Below, in pieces: positions 8,168 through 15,987 of a DNA stretch of 64,000 bases. Positions within the stretch are counted from its first letter, which is position 1. Every line of letters begins with the position of its first letter. Made by a program: the position numbers and the translations under genes. The notes below the pieces were generated by a model that saw only the letters and a list, made by a program, of their open reading frames with translations, made no database searches and was not told where the DNA came from. Origin of the DNA: Luteimonas sp. BLCC-B24. GTDB taxonomy: Bacteria > Pseudomonadota > Gammaproteobacteria > Xanthomonadales > Xanthomonadaceae. The stretch lies in the NCBI RefSeq assembly GCF_028550595.1, contig NZ_JAQQGN010000002.1:310001-374000 (forward strand), in the 5' to 3' direction.

Positions 8168-9073
8168 TCAGTGGGGCGGGTCGCCCACGCGTTCCACCAG
8201 CCACGCGACGATCGCATCGAACCGCGGCTGATCGAGCGCGTGCCCACGCTCGACACGCAGCTCGGCGATGAAATCCCCGGCGACCTTCGCCACGACCTGA
8301 TCCGCATCCCGCGAGTACTTGTCTGCGGTTCCGGATACGACCAGCGTCGGGCGTGGACCGATCGCGGCCAGCACGTCGTGCGTGTCGATCATCTGCGCGA
8401 GGCCGGGCACGGCCTCGAACAGGGTGATGCCGGTCTCTTCGCGGCGGCGGGTGTCGAAGCTGCAGACCGCGCCGCTGATGCAGACGAAGCGGCAGCGCGG
8501 GTCGACCGCGGCGTGGTAGAGCGCGGTGTAGCCGCCGTAGGAGTGACCGGCGATGCCCACCCGCCGCGTGTCGAGTCCGGCCGCGTCGATCAGCACGCTC
8601 AACGCGCGTTGGGCGTCGTCGAGGCCTTTGCGCATCAGGGTGTCGCCGTCGAGCAGGCGGTAGCTCATGGCGCTGTAGTGCTGCAGCCAGTCGTAATCGT
8701 GCGGCTCCACGCCGTGCACTTGGCCGCGGCGGTCCTCGAACGTCAGCGCATCGGGCGCGAGCACGGCAAGGCCGCGACGCGCGAGCGCCGGACCGAAGGC
8801 CTGGAACGGGCTGCCCACGAGGCCGGCGATTTCGCTCTTGCCGAAGTGGAACTCGCCGTTGTGCTGATGGAAGACCACGACGCCGCCGCGGGCGGGCCGC
8901 GCCGCGGGTGCGAACAGGAAGGCCGGGATGGGGTCGCCTTCGAGGCCGCGGTAGGCGATGCGCTGCCGCGTGTAGCCGTCGAACGCGGTCACGTCGCCGC
9001 GTTCGAACGCGACGGCCGCAGGCGCTGCGAGGCCGAGCCGCGTGCGGAGTGTCGAAGCGAGGTCCTGGGGCAT
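8168..9073 (-). CDS. Alpha/beta hydrolase (dienelactone hydrolase-like)
   Basis: A 301-residue alpha/beta hydrolase with nucleophile elbow GHSYGG near residue 183, acid in the VVSGTADKYSRDAD region and His in RVERGHALDQ near the C-terminus. No signal peptide, so cytosolic. The ATG on the complement of 9071-9073 starts the domain; the frame stays open further upstream but with Arg-rich, non-homologous sequence. It converges with the GH15 gene and is divergent from the copper operon. Substrate unknown; ester or peptide hydrolysis are both possible. Confidence 0.88.
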   Translation of the reverse strand: MPQDLASTLRTRLGLAAPAAVAFERGDVTAFDGYTRQRIAYRGLEGDPIPAFLFAPAARPARGGVVVFHQHNGEFHFGKSEIAGLVGSPFQAFGPALARRGLAVLAPDALTFEDRRGQVHGVEPHDYDWLQHYSAMSYRLLDGDTLMRKGLDDAQRALSVLIDAAGLDTRRVGIAGHSYGGYTALYHAAVDPRCRFVCISGAVCSFDTRRREETGITLFEAVPGLAQMIDTHDVLAAIGPRPTLVVSGTADKYSRDADQVVAKVAGDFIAELRVERGHALDQPRFDAIVAWLVERVGDPPH

Positions 9074-9326
9074 CACGCATGGTAGTCGGCAACGAGGCTG
9101 ACGGCGCCAGGCGTCGTTGCGAGCGCGCCTGGGGTGACGCGGCGCGGGTGCGGGCAGCGGGCGCCGACGATCCGGGCTGCGCCTCATCGTCGGCGTCCGT
9201 TCCGCATGCGCGTCTGTCCGCAAGTGCCGGCGTCGCAGATGAATGCGGCGGCGCGCAGGGAGCGGCTCGCGCGTGCATTGGGCTACTATTCCGTGCCCAT
9301 TCGCGCCGCCTCCGCTGCCGCCTCGT

Positions 9327-9731
9327 GTGAAACACGCGCTCTTCCATGTGCTGCTCTGTGTGACGCTGCTGTTGAACGGCATGGCGTCGGCAGTGGCGTC
9401 CGCCCACGTGGCGGGCATGGATCTCCAGGCTGTCGCGGCAACGAAGGCGCCGGTGGACGCGTCGCCGGCCGCGGATGCGCATTGCCCCCATGCCGGGCGT
9501 GCGTTGCCGGTCGAACCCGTCGCCGGGCCACCTCCGCAGGGAGCCGATGACCAGGACGAGGACTGCCGGACCCTCTGCCTCGAGCTGTGCATGCAGCATT
9601 TCCAGGCGCTGGTGGCGGCGACCGATGGCGTGGCGGTGATGCCGTCCGCGTCCGAGGTGCCGGTGGCCGGGCCTGTGGCGCCGGCCACCACGCGGCCTCA
9701 TCTCCTGTTGCGTCCCCCGATCTCCACCTGA
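9327..9731 (+). CDS. copL: CopL-like copper-responsive protein
   Basis: A 134-residue exported protein at the head of the copper operon. It starts with a signal peptide (VKHALFHVLLCVTLLLNG, GTG start) and has a metal-ligand-rich centre: AHCPHAG and CRTLCLELCMQH, giving Cys and His clusters around residues 55-95. In Xanthomonas copL precedes copAB and is needed for their copper induction; that role is known for the family and inferred here. A GTG at 9327 is preferred because the hydrophobic signal follows at once. A TACTAT -10-like hexamer lies at 9284-9289. Confidence 0.75.
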   Translation: MKHALFHVLLCVTLLLNGMASAVASAHVAGMDLQAVAATKAPVDASPAADAHCPHAGRALPVEPVAGPPPQGADDQDEDCRTLCLELCMQHFQALVAATDGVAVMPSASEVPVAGPVAPATTRPHLLLRPPIST

Positions 9732-9816
9732 CGCCGTGCTGCTGCGCGTATGCGCAGCGTTGCCGGGACCTGCCGCCGGACGTCCAGGTCCGCGGTGTCC
9801 CGAACGTCATCAGGAT

Positions 9817-9835
9817 CGCTGCGCCCGGCGCAGCG
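9817..9835 (+). promoter_or_regulatory. Hairpin in the copL-copA gap, upstream of the copA ribosome site
   Basis: CGCTGCGC (9817-9824) and GCGCAGCG (9828-9835) form a perfect 8-base stem with loop CCG. It ends one base before CAGGAG, the copA ribosome site. A second small hairpin, CTGCGC-GTAT-GCGCAG, lies earlier in the same gap. The stem could modulate copA translation or RNA stability; no evidence decides this. Confidence 0.4.
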
Positions 9836-9847
9836 TCAGGAGTGCAC

Positions 9848-11638
9848 ATGAATCACGAATCCTTCGAGCGGGCGCGCGGCGCGCTGCAGTCGCGCCGCCG
9901 TTTCGTCCAGGGGTTGGCCCTCGGCGGGCTGGCCCTCGGGACGGCGGGCCTGCGCCTGCCCGCGATCGCGGCCGACGACGCGCGTCTGGGGCCGCAGGTG
10001 CTGCGCGGCACCGAGTTCGATCTGGCCATCGGCACCTCGCCGGTCAACTTCACCGGCCGCGTGCGGCCCGCGATGACGGTCAACGGCAGTCTGCCCGCGC
10101 CGATCCTGCGCTGGCGGCAGGGCGATACCGTGACCCTGCGCGTGGCCAACCGCTTGCCCGATGCGATGACCTCGCTGCACTGGCACGGCATCATCCTGCC
10201 CGCGAACATGGACGGCGTGCCCGGGCTGAGCTTCAACGGCATCCACCCGGGTGAGACCTACCAGTACCGCTTCACGCTGAACCAGTCGGGGACGTACTGG
10301 TACCACAGCCACTCGCTGTTCCAGGAGCAGGCGGGGCTGTACGGCGCGCTGATCGTCGATCCGATCGAGCCCTTGCCCTACAGCTGGGACCGCGAGCACG
10401 TGGTGCTGCTGTCGGACTGGACCGACCTGGATCCCGGTCGCCTGTTCCGCCGGCTCAAGCAGTACGCCGAGTACGACAACTACTACAAACCCACGGTCGG
10501 CGACTTCGTCCGCGACGTGCGCCGCGACGGCTGGCGCGCCACGGTGGCCGACCGCAAGGCCTGGGGCCGGATGCGGATGACGCCCACCGACCTCTCGGAC
10601 GTCAACGCCCACACCTACACCTACCTGATGAACGGCACCACGCCTGCGGGCAACTGGACCGGCCTGTTCCGCAGCGGCGAAAAGGTGCTGCTGCGCTTCA
10701 TCAACGGCTCGGCGATGAGCTACTTCGACGTGCGCATCCCCGGGCTGAAGATGACCGTGGTCGCGGCCGACGGCCTGCCGGTGCATCCGGTGAGCGTGGA
10801 CGAGTTCCGCATCGCGGTGGCCGAGACCTTCGACGTCATCGTCGAGCCGTCCGGACAGGACGCCTACACCATTTACGCGCAGGACATGGGCCGCACCGGC
10901 CATGCCCGCGGCACGCTGGCCGTGCGCGCCGGCCTCGAAGCACCGGTGCCGGCCAACGATCCGCGCCCGCTGCTGACCATGGACGACATGGGGCACGGGG
11001 GCCACGGCGCGCACGCCGCGCATTCGATGCCTGCCGGCCACGATGCACATGCCGGCCATGGAGATCACGGCAGCCATGCCGCGCATGGGGCGCACGCCGC
11101 ACACGGCGGCGGCATGCTGCGGCATCCGGCCAGCGAATCGCGCAACCCGCTGGTCGATATGCAGACGATGACACCCACCCACCGCCTGGATGATCCCGGC
11201 ATCGGCCTGCGCGACAACGGCCGCCGCGTGCTGACCTACGGGGACCTGCGCAGCGTGGCCGAGGACGAGGACGGCCGCGATCCCGGCCGCGACGTCGAGC
11301 TGCACCTCACCGGGCACATGGAGAAGTTCGCCTGGTCGTTCGACGGCATCCCCTTCGCGGGCGCCGAGCCGCTGCGGCTCAACTACGGCGAGCGCATGCG
11401 TATCGTGCTGGTCAACGACACCATGATGAGCCATCCGATCCACCTGCACGGCATGTGGAGCGACGTGGAGGATGCGCACGGCAACGTCATGGTGCGCAAG
11501 CACACCGTGGACATGCCCCCGGGCAGCAGGCGCAGCTTCCGCGTGCGCGCCGATGCGCTGGGCCGCTGGGCCTTCCACTGCCATCTGCTCTATCACATGG
11601 AAGCGGGGATGATGCGGGAAGTGAGGGTCGAGGCATGA
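9848..11638 (+). CDS. copA: Copper resistance multicopper oxidase CopA
   Basis: A 596-residue periplasmic multicopper oxidase that oxidises Cu(I) and protects against copper. The N-terminus SRRRFVQGLALGGLALG is a twin-arginine signal. Copper-site motifs are seen at LHWHG (about residue 110), YWYHSH (about 152), HPIHLHG (about 528) and FHCHLLYHMEAGM (about 577). A His/Met/Gly-rich insert spans about residues 378-425 (MGHGGHGAHAAHSMPAGH and onward), probably a copper sponge. ATG at 9848 has CAGGAG upstream. It overlaps copB by four bases (ATGA). Confidence 0.96.
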   Translation: MNHESFERARGALQSRRRFVQGLALGGLALGTAGLRLPAIAADDARLGPQVLRGTEFDLAIGTSPVNFTGRVRPAMTVNGSLPAPILRWRQGDTVTLRVANRLPDAMTSLHWHGIILPANMDGVPGLSFNGIHPGETYQYRFTLNQSGTYWYHSHSLFQEQAGLYGALIVDPIEPLPYSWDREHVVLLSDWTDLDPGRLFRRLKQYAEYDNYYKPTVGDFVRDVRRDGWRATVADRKAWGRMRMTPTDLSDVNAHTYTYLMNGTTPAGNWTGLFRSGEKVLLRFINGSAMSYFDVRIPGLKMTVVAADGLPVHPVSVDEFRIAVAETFDVIVEPSGQDAYTIYAQDMGRTGHARGTLAVRAGLEAPVPANDPRPLLTMDDMGHGGHGAHAAHSMPAGHDAHAGHGDHGSHAAHGAHAAHGGGMLRHPASESRNPLVDMQTMTPTHRLDDPGIGLRDNGRRVLTYGDLRSVAEDEDGRDPGRDVELHLTGHMEKFAWSFDGIPFAGAEPLRLNYGERMRIVLVNDTMMSHPIHLHGMWSDVEDAHGNVMVRKHTVDMPPGSRRSFRVRADALGRWAFHCHLLYHMEAGMMREVRVEA

Positions 11639-13140
11639 AGACCGCCGTCCTCGCGCTCTCGATCACTGCCGCGTTCGCCGCCGCTCCGGTGGCGATCGCC
11701 CAGTCGCACACCGCGGCGGCGTCCTGCACGCCGGAACATGCAGCGATGGGGCACTGCACGTTGCCGCAGACACCGGCCGGATCGCACGACCATGGCACGC
11801 CTGCGACGCCTGCCGCTTGCACGCCGGAACATGCGGCGATGGGGCACTGCACATTGCCGCAGACAGCCGCCGGATCGCACGACCACGGCGCGCATGCGGC
11901 GCCTGCCGCTTGCACGCCGGAACACGCGGCGATGGGGCACTGCACATTGCCGCAGGCAGCCGCCGGATCGCACGACCACGGCGCGCCTGCGACGCCTGCC
12001 GCTTGCACGCCGGAGCATGCAGCGATGGGGCACTGCACGTTGCCGCAGCCACCGGGCGGATCGCACGACCATGGCACGCCTGCAGCGCCTGCCGGCTGCA
12101 CGCCGGAACATGCGGCGTTGGGGCATTGCACGTTGCCGCAGACACCGGCCGGAGCGCACGACCACGGTGCGCCTGCGACGCCTGACGCTTGCACGCCGGA
12201 GCATGCAGCGATGGGGCACTGCACGCTGCCGGAGACAGCTGCCGGATCGCACGATCACCACGCGCAGGCAGCGCCTGCCGGCTGCACGCCGGAACATGCG
12301 GCGATGGGGCACTGCACATTGCCGCAGGCAGCCGCCGGATCGCACGACCACGGCGCGCATGCGGCGCCTGCCGGCTGCACGCCGGAGCACGCGGCGATGG
12401 GGCATTGCCGGATGCCTGCGCCGCGCGCGCCGCGGACACCGATCCCGGTGCCGACCGATGCCGATCGTGCCGCGGCCTTTCCGGTGCTCCACCATCATTC
12501 GATGGAGCATGCGTCGCCGGTCCATTCCATGGTGCTGTTCGACCGCCTGGAAGCCTGGGATGCAGCGCACGGCAGCGGACAGGCCTGGGACGTCGTGGCG
12601 TGGCTCGGCACCGATCTCGACCGGCTCTGGCTGCGCAGTGAAGGCGAGCGCGACGGTGGACGCACCGGGTCGGCGGACATCGAACTGCTGTACGGCCGCA
12701 GCGTTCTGCCCTGGTGGGATGTCGTCGTCGGGCTGCGCCAGGACATGCAGCCGCATGCGCGGCGCTGGGCCGCCTTCGGCGTGCAGGGCCTGGCACCGCA
12801 TTTTCTCGAGATCTCGGCCACCGCCTACGTCGGCAGCGGCGGGCAGGTGCAACTGAAGGCGGAGGCCGAGTACGACGTCCGCCTCACCAACCGCCTGATC
12901 CTGCAGCCGCAGGTCGAGGTCGTGGCTGCGCTCGAGAACGAACCCGATGCCGGCATCGGCTCCGGACTCGGCAAGATCGAGAGCGGTCTGCGCCTGCGTT
13001 ACGAAATCAGCCGTCGCTTCGCACCCTATGTCGGCGTCGTGCACGAACGGCAATTCGGTACCACCGCCGACTACGCGCGTGCGGCGGGTGGACACGCGCG
13101 CGACACGCGTGTGGTGGCCGGCGTGCGCCTGTGGTTCTGA
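11635..13140 (+). CDS. copB: Copper resistance outer-membrane protein CopB with expanded metal-binding repeats
   Basis: A 501-residue protein. Residues 1-22 form a signal peptide (MKTAVLALSITAAFAAAPVA). From Cys31 follow eight copies of a 31-residue unit CTPEHAAMGHCTLPQ..AGSHDHG, each with two Cys, a Met and several His. The C-terminal half, from about residue 280, is a CopB-type beta-barrel that begins HHHSMEHASPVHSMVLFDRLE and ends in a terminal aromatic (LWF). CopB is thought to bind or pass copper at the outer membrane. Repeat expansion is the unusual part; most CopB N-termini that I know are His/Met-rich but less regular. It overlaps copA by four bases. Confidence 0.93.
   Translation: MKTAVLALSITAAFAAAPVAIAQSHTAAASCTPEHAAMGHCTLPQTPAGSHDHGTPATPAACTPEHAAMGHCTLPQTAAGSHDHGAHAAPAACTPEHAAMGHCTLPQAAAGSHDHGAPATPAACTPEHAAMGHCTLPQPPGGSHDHGTPAAPAGCTPEHAALGHCTLPQTPAGAHDHGAPATPDACTPEHAAMGHCTLPETAAGSHDHHAQAAPAGCTPEHAAMGHCTLPQAAAGSHDHGAHAAPAGCTPEHAAMGHCRMPAPRAPRTPIPVPTDADRAAAFPVLHHHSMEHASPVHSMVLFDRLEAWDAAHGSGQAWDVVAWLGTDLDRLWLRSEGERDGGRTGSADIELLYGRSVLPWWDVVVGLRQDMQPHARRWAAFGVQGLAPHFLEISATAYVGSGGQVQLKAEAEYDVRLTNRLILQPQVEVVAALENEPDAGIGSGLGKIESGLRLRYEISRRFAPYVGVVHERQFGTTADYARAAGGHARDTRVVAGVRLWF
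11725..12414 (+). repeat. Eight-copy 93-bp tandem repeat inside copB
   Basis: The codon for the first Cys of each unit falls at 11725, 11818, 11911, 12004, 12097, 12190, 12283 and 12376, an exact 93-base period that keeps the frame. Seven units are full length and the eighth diverges after GHCRMP. Units differ by scattered substitutions (for example HDHG versus HDHH, AAMGHC versus AALGHC), so the array is not a recent single duplication. Such arrays change copy number by slippage or recombination. Confidence 0.97.
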
Positions 13141-13189
13141 TATGAGATCGATTTCCGTCATTCCATTCCAACTCAGAGGACGTTCTTCC

Positions 13190-13573
13190 ATGCCCAAGTC
13201 CAGCTTCCGTCTTCCGCTGCAGAGCCTGGTGCTTGCCGCGGGTCTGTTCGTCGCGGGCGGCGCGCTCGCCCATGTCGCCCTGGTGGCCTCGACGCCTGCA
13301 GCGGACAGCCACGTCTCGTCGGTCGACCAGCTCGAACTCACGTTCGACGGCGCTCTCGTGCCCGGCGCATCGAGCATCACGCTGAGCCGGGTGAATCGCG
13401 ACCAGACCCTGACGCCGGTCGACGACGTCAGGCTCACGCACAGCAACGGCAACAGGACGCTTCGCGCCGTGCCTGCGAAGGCGCTGCCGCAAGGCGATTA
13501 CCAGGTGGACTGGCGCGTCGTCGGTGGCGACGATCATCCGATGGCCGGCCGTTACCGCTTCATGGTCCACTGA
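13190..13573 (+). CDS. copC: CopC-like periplasmic copper-binding protein
   Basis: A 127-residue CopC/YobA-domain protein, a periplasmic copper carrier. Signal peptide residues 1-26 end in GGALA, so the mature protein starts with His (AHVALVASTPAADSHV). The C-terminal GGDDHPMAGRYRFMVH supplies further His and Met ligands, as in Cu(II)-binding CopC. AGAGGA lies about 10 bases before the ATG. It follows copB by 49 bases and is probably the last gene of the operon; the usual copD is missing. Confidence 0.88.
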   Translation: MPKSSFRLPLQSLVLAAGLFVAGGALAHVALVASTPAADSHVSSVDQLELTFDGALVPGASSITLSRVNRDQTLTPVDDVRLTHSNGNRTLRAVPAKALPQGDYQVDWRVVGGDDHPMAGRYRFMVH

Positions 13574-13733
13574 GGCGGCGCGGCCGGGCGGCCGGGTGCG
13601 ACGTCTGCGCCGCGCGCGCAGGCGTCGGCGAGCACCCCGACGTGTTCAGGCCCCGGGCGGGTCGCCCTGGCCGGCTTCATCCGCGCACCTCGGGCGACGG
13701 ACTAGCGTTGCGTTTTCGCACCCGGACTGCGCC

Positions 13734-14537
13734 ATGGCCCGCCGCAAGACCCTCAAGCTCGCCACCTTCAACGTCAACGGCATCGCCCCACGGCTGCCGC
13801 ACCTGCTGGCGTGGCTGGCGGAATCGAAGCCGGACGTCGTCGCCCTGCAGGAACTCAAGGCCACCGACGACGCGTTTCCGGTGGAGGCGCTGGAGGCGGC
13901 GGGCTACGGCGCGATCTGGCAGGGCCAGCGCGCGTGGAACGGCGTGGCGCTGCTCGGCCGCGGCGCGGTACCGATGGAAAGCCGACGCGGGCTGCCGGGC
14001 GATGCGAAGGACGACCAGGCGCGCTACATCGAAGCGGCTGTGCACGGCGTCGTCGTCGGAGCGCTGTATCTGCCCAACGGCAACCCGCAGCCGGGGCCGA
14101 AGTTCGATTACAAGCTGGCGTGGATGGCGCGCCTGCAGCGGCATGCGAAGACGCTGGTGGATCTGCCGCATCCGGCGCTGCTGATGGGCGACTTCAACGT
14201 GATCCCCACCGATGCCGACGTCTACGACGCCAAGGCCTGGCGCAAGGACGCGCTGATCCAGCCGCAGGTGCGCGCCGCGTTCGAGACCCTGCTGGCGCAG
14301 GGGTGGACCGACACGCTGCGCGACGTGTTCGGCGAGGACACGGTCTACACGTTCTGGGACTACTTCCGCCAGCACGCGGCGCGTGATCGCGGGCTGCGCA
14401 TCGATCATCTGCTGGCCAATCCGGTGCTGGCGAAGACGGTCAAGGCGGCCGGTGTGGACCGCTGGGTGCGGCTGGAGGACAAGGCCAGTGACCATGCGCC
14501 GACGTGGATCGAAGTGGCGCGGCCGGTGGGGGCATAG
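13734..14537 (+). CDS. xthA: Exodeoxyribonuclease III (AP endonuclease)
   Basis: A 267-residue exonuclease III-family enzyme for base-excision repair of abasic and oxidised sites. Motifs: LATFNVNGI near residue 9, LQELKATD (catalytic Glu), YLPNGNPQPGPKFDYK, MGDFNVIPTDADVYD (catalytic Asp, Asn), RIDHLLAN and the C-terminal SDHAPTWIE with catalytic His. Length fits the family. ATG at 13734 begins MARRKTLKL. It sits alone between the copper operon and msrB. Confidence 0.95.
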   Translation: MARRKTLKLATFNVNGIAPRLPHLLAWLAESKPDVVALQELKATDDAFPVEALEAAGYGAIWQGQRAWNGVALLGRGAVPMESRRGLPGDAKDDQARYIEAAVHGVVVGALYLPNGNPQPGPKFDYKLAWMARLQRHAKTLVDLPHPALLMGDFNVIPTDADVYDAKAWRKDALIQPQVRAAFETLLAQGWTDTLRDVFGEDTVYTFWDYFRQHAARDRGLRIDHLLANPVLAKTVKAAGVDRWVRLEDKASDHAPTWIEVARPVGA

Positions 14538-14749
14538 CCGGGCGGTGACGGAGTGCGCGGGGCAGAGCGCGCGTTCGCGCGCGAGCGCATGCCCGCGGCG
14601 GCACGGTGCGCGCATTGACGGCGTGGGCGAGGGGCCGGGCCGCGGCGCCGGACGCATCGCGGATTCACGCGCGCGCGGCTTGAGAGGCGGCAGGCTCGCC
14701 GCCATCTGTGGAGATCCACGCTTGCCGCGGCGCCGCCGCCAGGATGCCC

Positions 14750-15214
14750 ATGTCCCGTTTCGATCTCACGCCGCCCACTCCGGACCAGCGCGCCACGCTG
14801 GAAGCGGGCCTGTCCGCCGACGAGCGTCGCGTGCTGCTGCAGCACGGCACGGAAGCGCCGTTCTGCGGTGTGTTCCTCGACAACAAGCGCGAGGGCACCT
14901 ATTGCTGCCGGCTGTGCGGGCTCCCGCTGTTCCGCTCGAGCGCGAAGTTCGATTCCGGCACCGGCTGGCCGAGTTTCTTCGCGCCTTACGACGAGGCGCA
15001 CATCGGCCGGGTGCGCGACACCAGCCACGGCATGATCCGCGTGGAGGAAGTCTGCGCGCGCTGCGGCAGCCATCTGGGCCACGTCTTCCCCGACGGCCCG
15101 GCGCCGACCTACGAACGGCATTGCCTCAATTCGGTGTCGCTGTCGTTCGTCGATGCGGGCTCCGATCTGCCGGACCCGCTGCAGCGCGGGGGCGCAGAGG
15201 CGGGCACCGCCTGA
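14750..15214 (+). CDS. msrB: Peptide-methionine (R)-S-oxide reductase
   Basis: A 154-residue MsrB that repairs methionine-R-sulfoxide. Zinc-binding pairs are CRLCG and CARCGSHLGHVF, the substrate region is GTGWPSF, and the catalytic Cys lies in RHCLNSVSL. Either ATG 14744 or 14750 is possible; 14750 is chosen because CCAGGA is better spaced before it. The stop TGATGA overlaps the ATG of the broken downstream gene. Its presence near the copper operon suits oxidative-damage repair, though no shared regulation is visible. Confidence 0.93.
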   Translation: MSRFDLTPPTPDQRATLEAGLSADERRVLLQHGTEAPFCGVFLDNKREGTYCCRLCGLPLFRSSAKFDSGTGWPSFFAPYDEAHIGRVRDTSHGMIRVEEVCARCGSHLGHVFPDGPAPTYERHCLNSVSLSFVDAGSDLPDPLQRGGAEAGTA

Positions 15215-15567
15215 TGATCGGGTTCTCCAAGGACGGATCTCCGATGCGGAATGCCGCTGCAGACACGCGGCTGACGTCCCTGTCGGTCGCGAGCGTCGCC
15301 AGACTGCTGGCGGCGCTCTAGTTCGTGCTTGGCGCCTCTGCCAGCGCCTTGACTGCAGCTGGCGTGCTTCTCGCCACTGGGCCCGTCACCCGAGTGACAC
15401 TGGCCGGACCAGTGACCTTGTCATTCGATTCGATGCCGCCGGTCTACGTGTTCGTCGGTTACCCGATATTGAGCGCGCTTGGCGGCGGCCTTCTCGGCGC
15501 GCTGATCGCTTGGCTCTACAACATGTTCGCCCGACGCATCGGACCGATCCGTTTGAAGCTTGATTGA
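15214..15567 (+). pseudogene. Small membrane-protein gene interrupted by an in-frame amber codon
   Basis: One frame runs from ATG 15214 (overlapping the msrB stop) or ATG 15244 to TAA-type stop at 15567, broken only by TAG at 15319-15321. Before the break the protein reads LTSLSVASVARLLAAL; after it, FVLGASASALTAAGVLL and a second hydrophobic hairpin ending in LIAWLYNMFARRIG. The two halves together resemble small proteins of about 115 residues with two membrane helices and a C-terminal LYN.FAR motif. One base change (TAG from TAC or TAT) explains the break. A shorter product could start at GTG 15325. Confidence 0.65.
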
Positions 15568-15987
15568 TTGGCGCAGCGCGTCGCGGCTGCCAGCGCGCTT
15601 CGAACTCCGCGATTTCCGCAAGTACGCGCTGGCTGCGACGGATGCCGTCCGCGCCGTCGCTGCAGTTGACGGGCCCCTCGGCGCCCCTGTGCAGCAGTTG
15701 CTGGTGATGGCGATGGCCCGGGCGCCAGGTAGCATCCAGGCCGACCGCGCTGATGGCCAGACTCCAGATGATCCAGGCCCGGTGCCGGCACTGCGCGGCA
15801 CATCGCCCAGGCCGGTGAATGCGGCCACGACCGGTCGCCTCATGAACTATCACGAGGGACACCACACAGGCGGGCGGCATCTGCCGGTCGGCCGCGGACG
15901 TCGCCTCCGATGCGGACAGACTCGACGCGCCGTCCATCACGGAGCCGGCCCCTATACTCGCCGCCTTCGTTTCATACAGGCCCCCGC
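15568..15987. other. Intergenic stretch before the MHS transporter, no supported gene
   Basis: About 420 bases with open frames on both strands but no recognisable domain. A TATACT hexamer at 15953-15958, some 30 bases before the transporter ATG, is a plausible -10 element; I see no clear -35 partner. The frames are free of stops over much of the stretch only because of high GC, so I leave them uncalled. Confidence 0.45.

Noticed and set aside
9836-11596. 586-codon minus-strand frame opposite copA
   Set aside because: Low-complexity antisense frame, repeating V/H/R patterns, and CopA is certain.
11725-12414. CRISPR-like array
   Set aside because: The 93-bp repeats are contiguous with no unique spacers and encode an in-frame protein repeat.
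15386-15940. 184-codon minus frame before the MHS transporter
   Set aside because: No start context, no domain, and the region looks intergenic.
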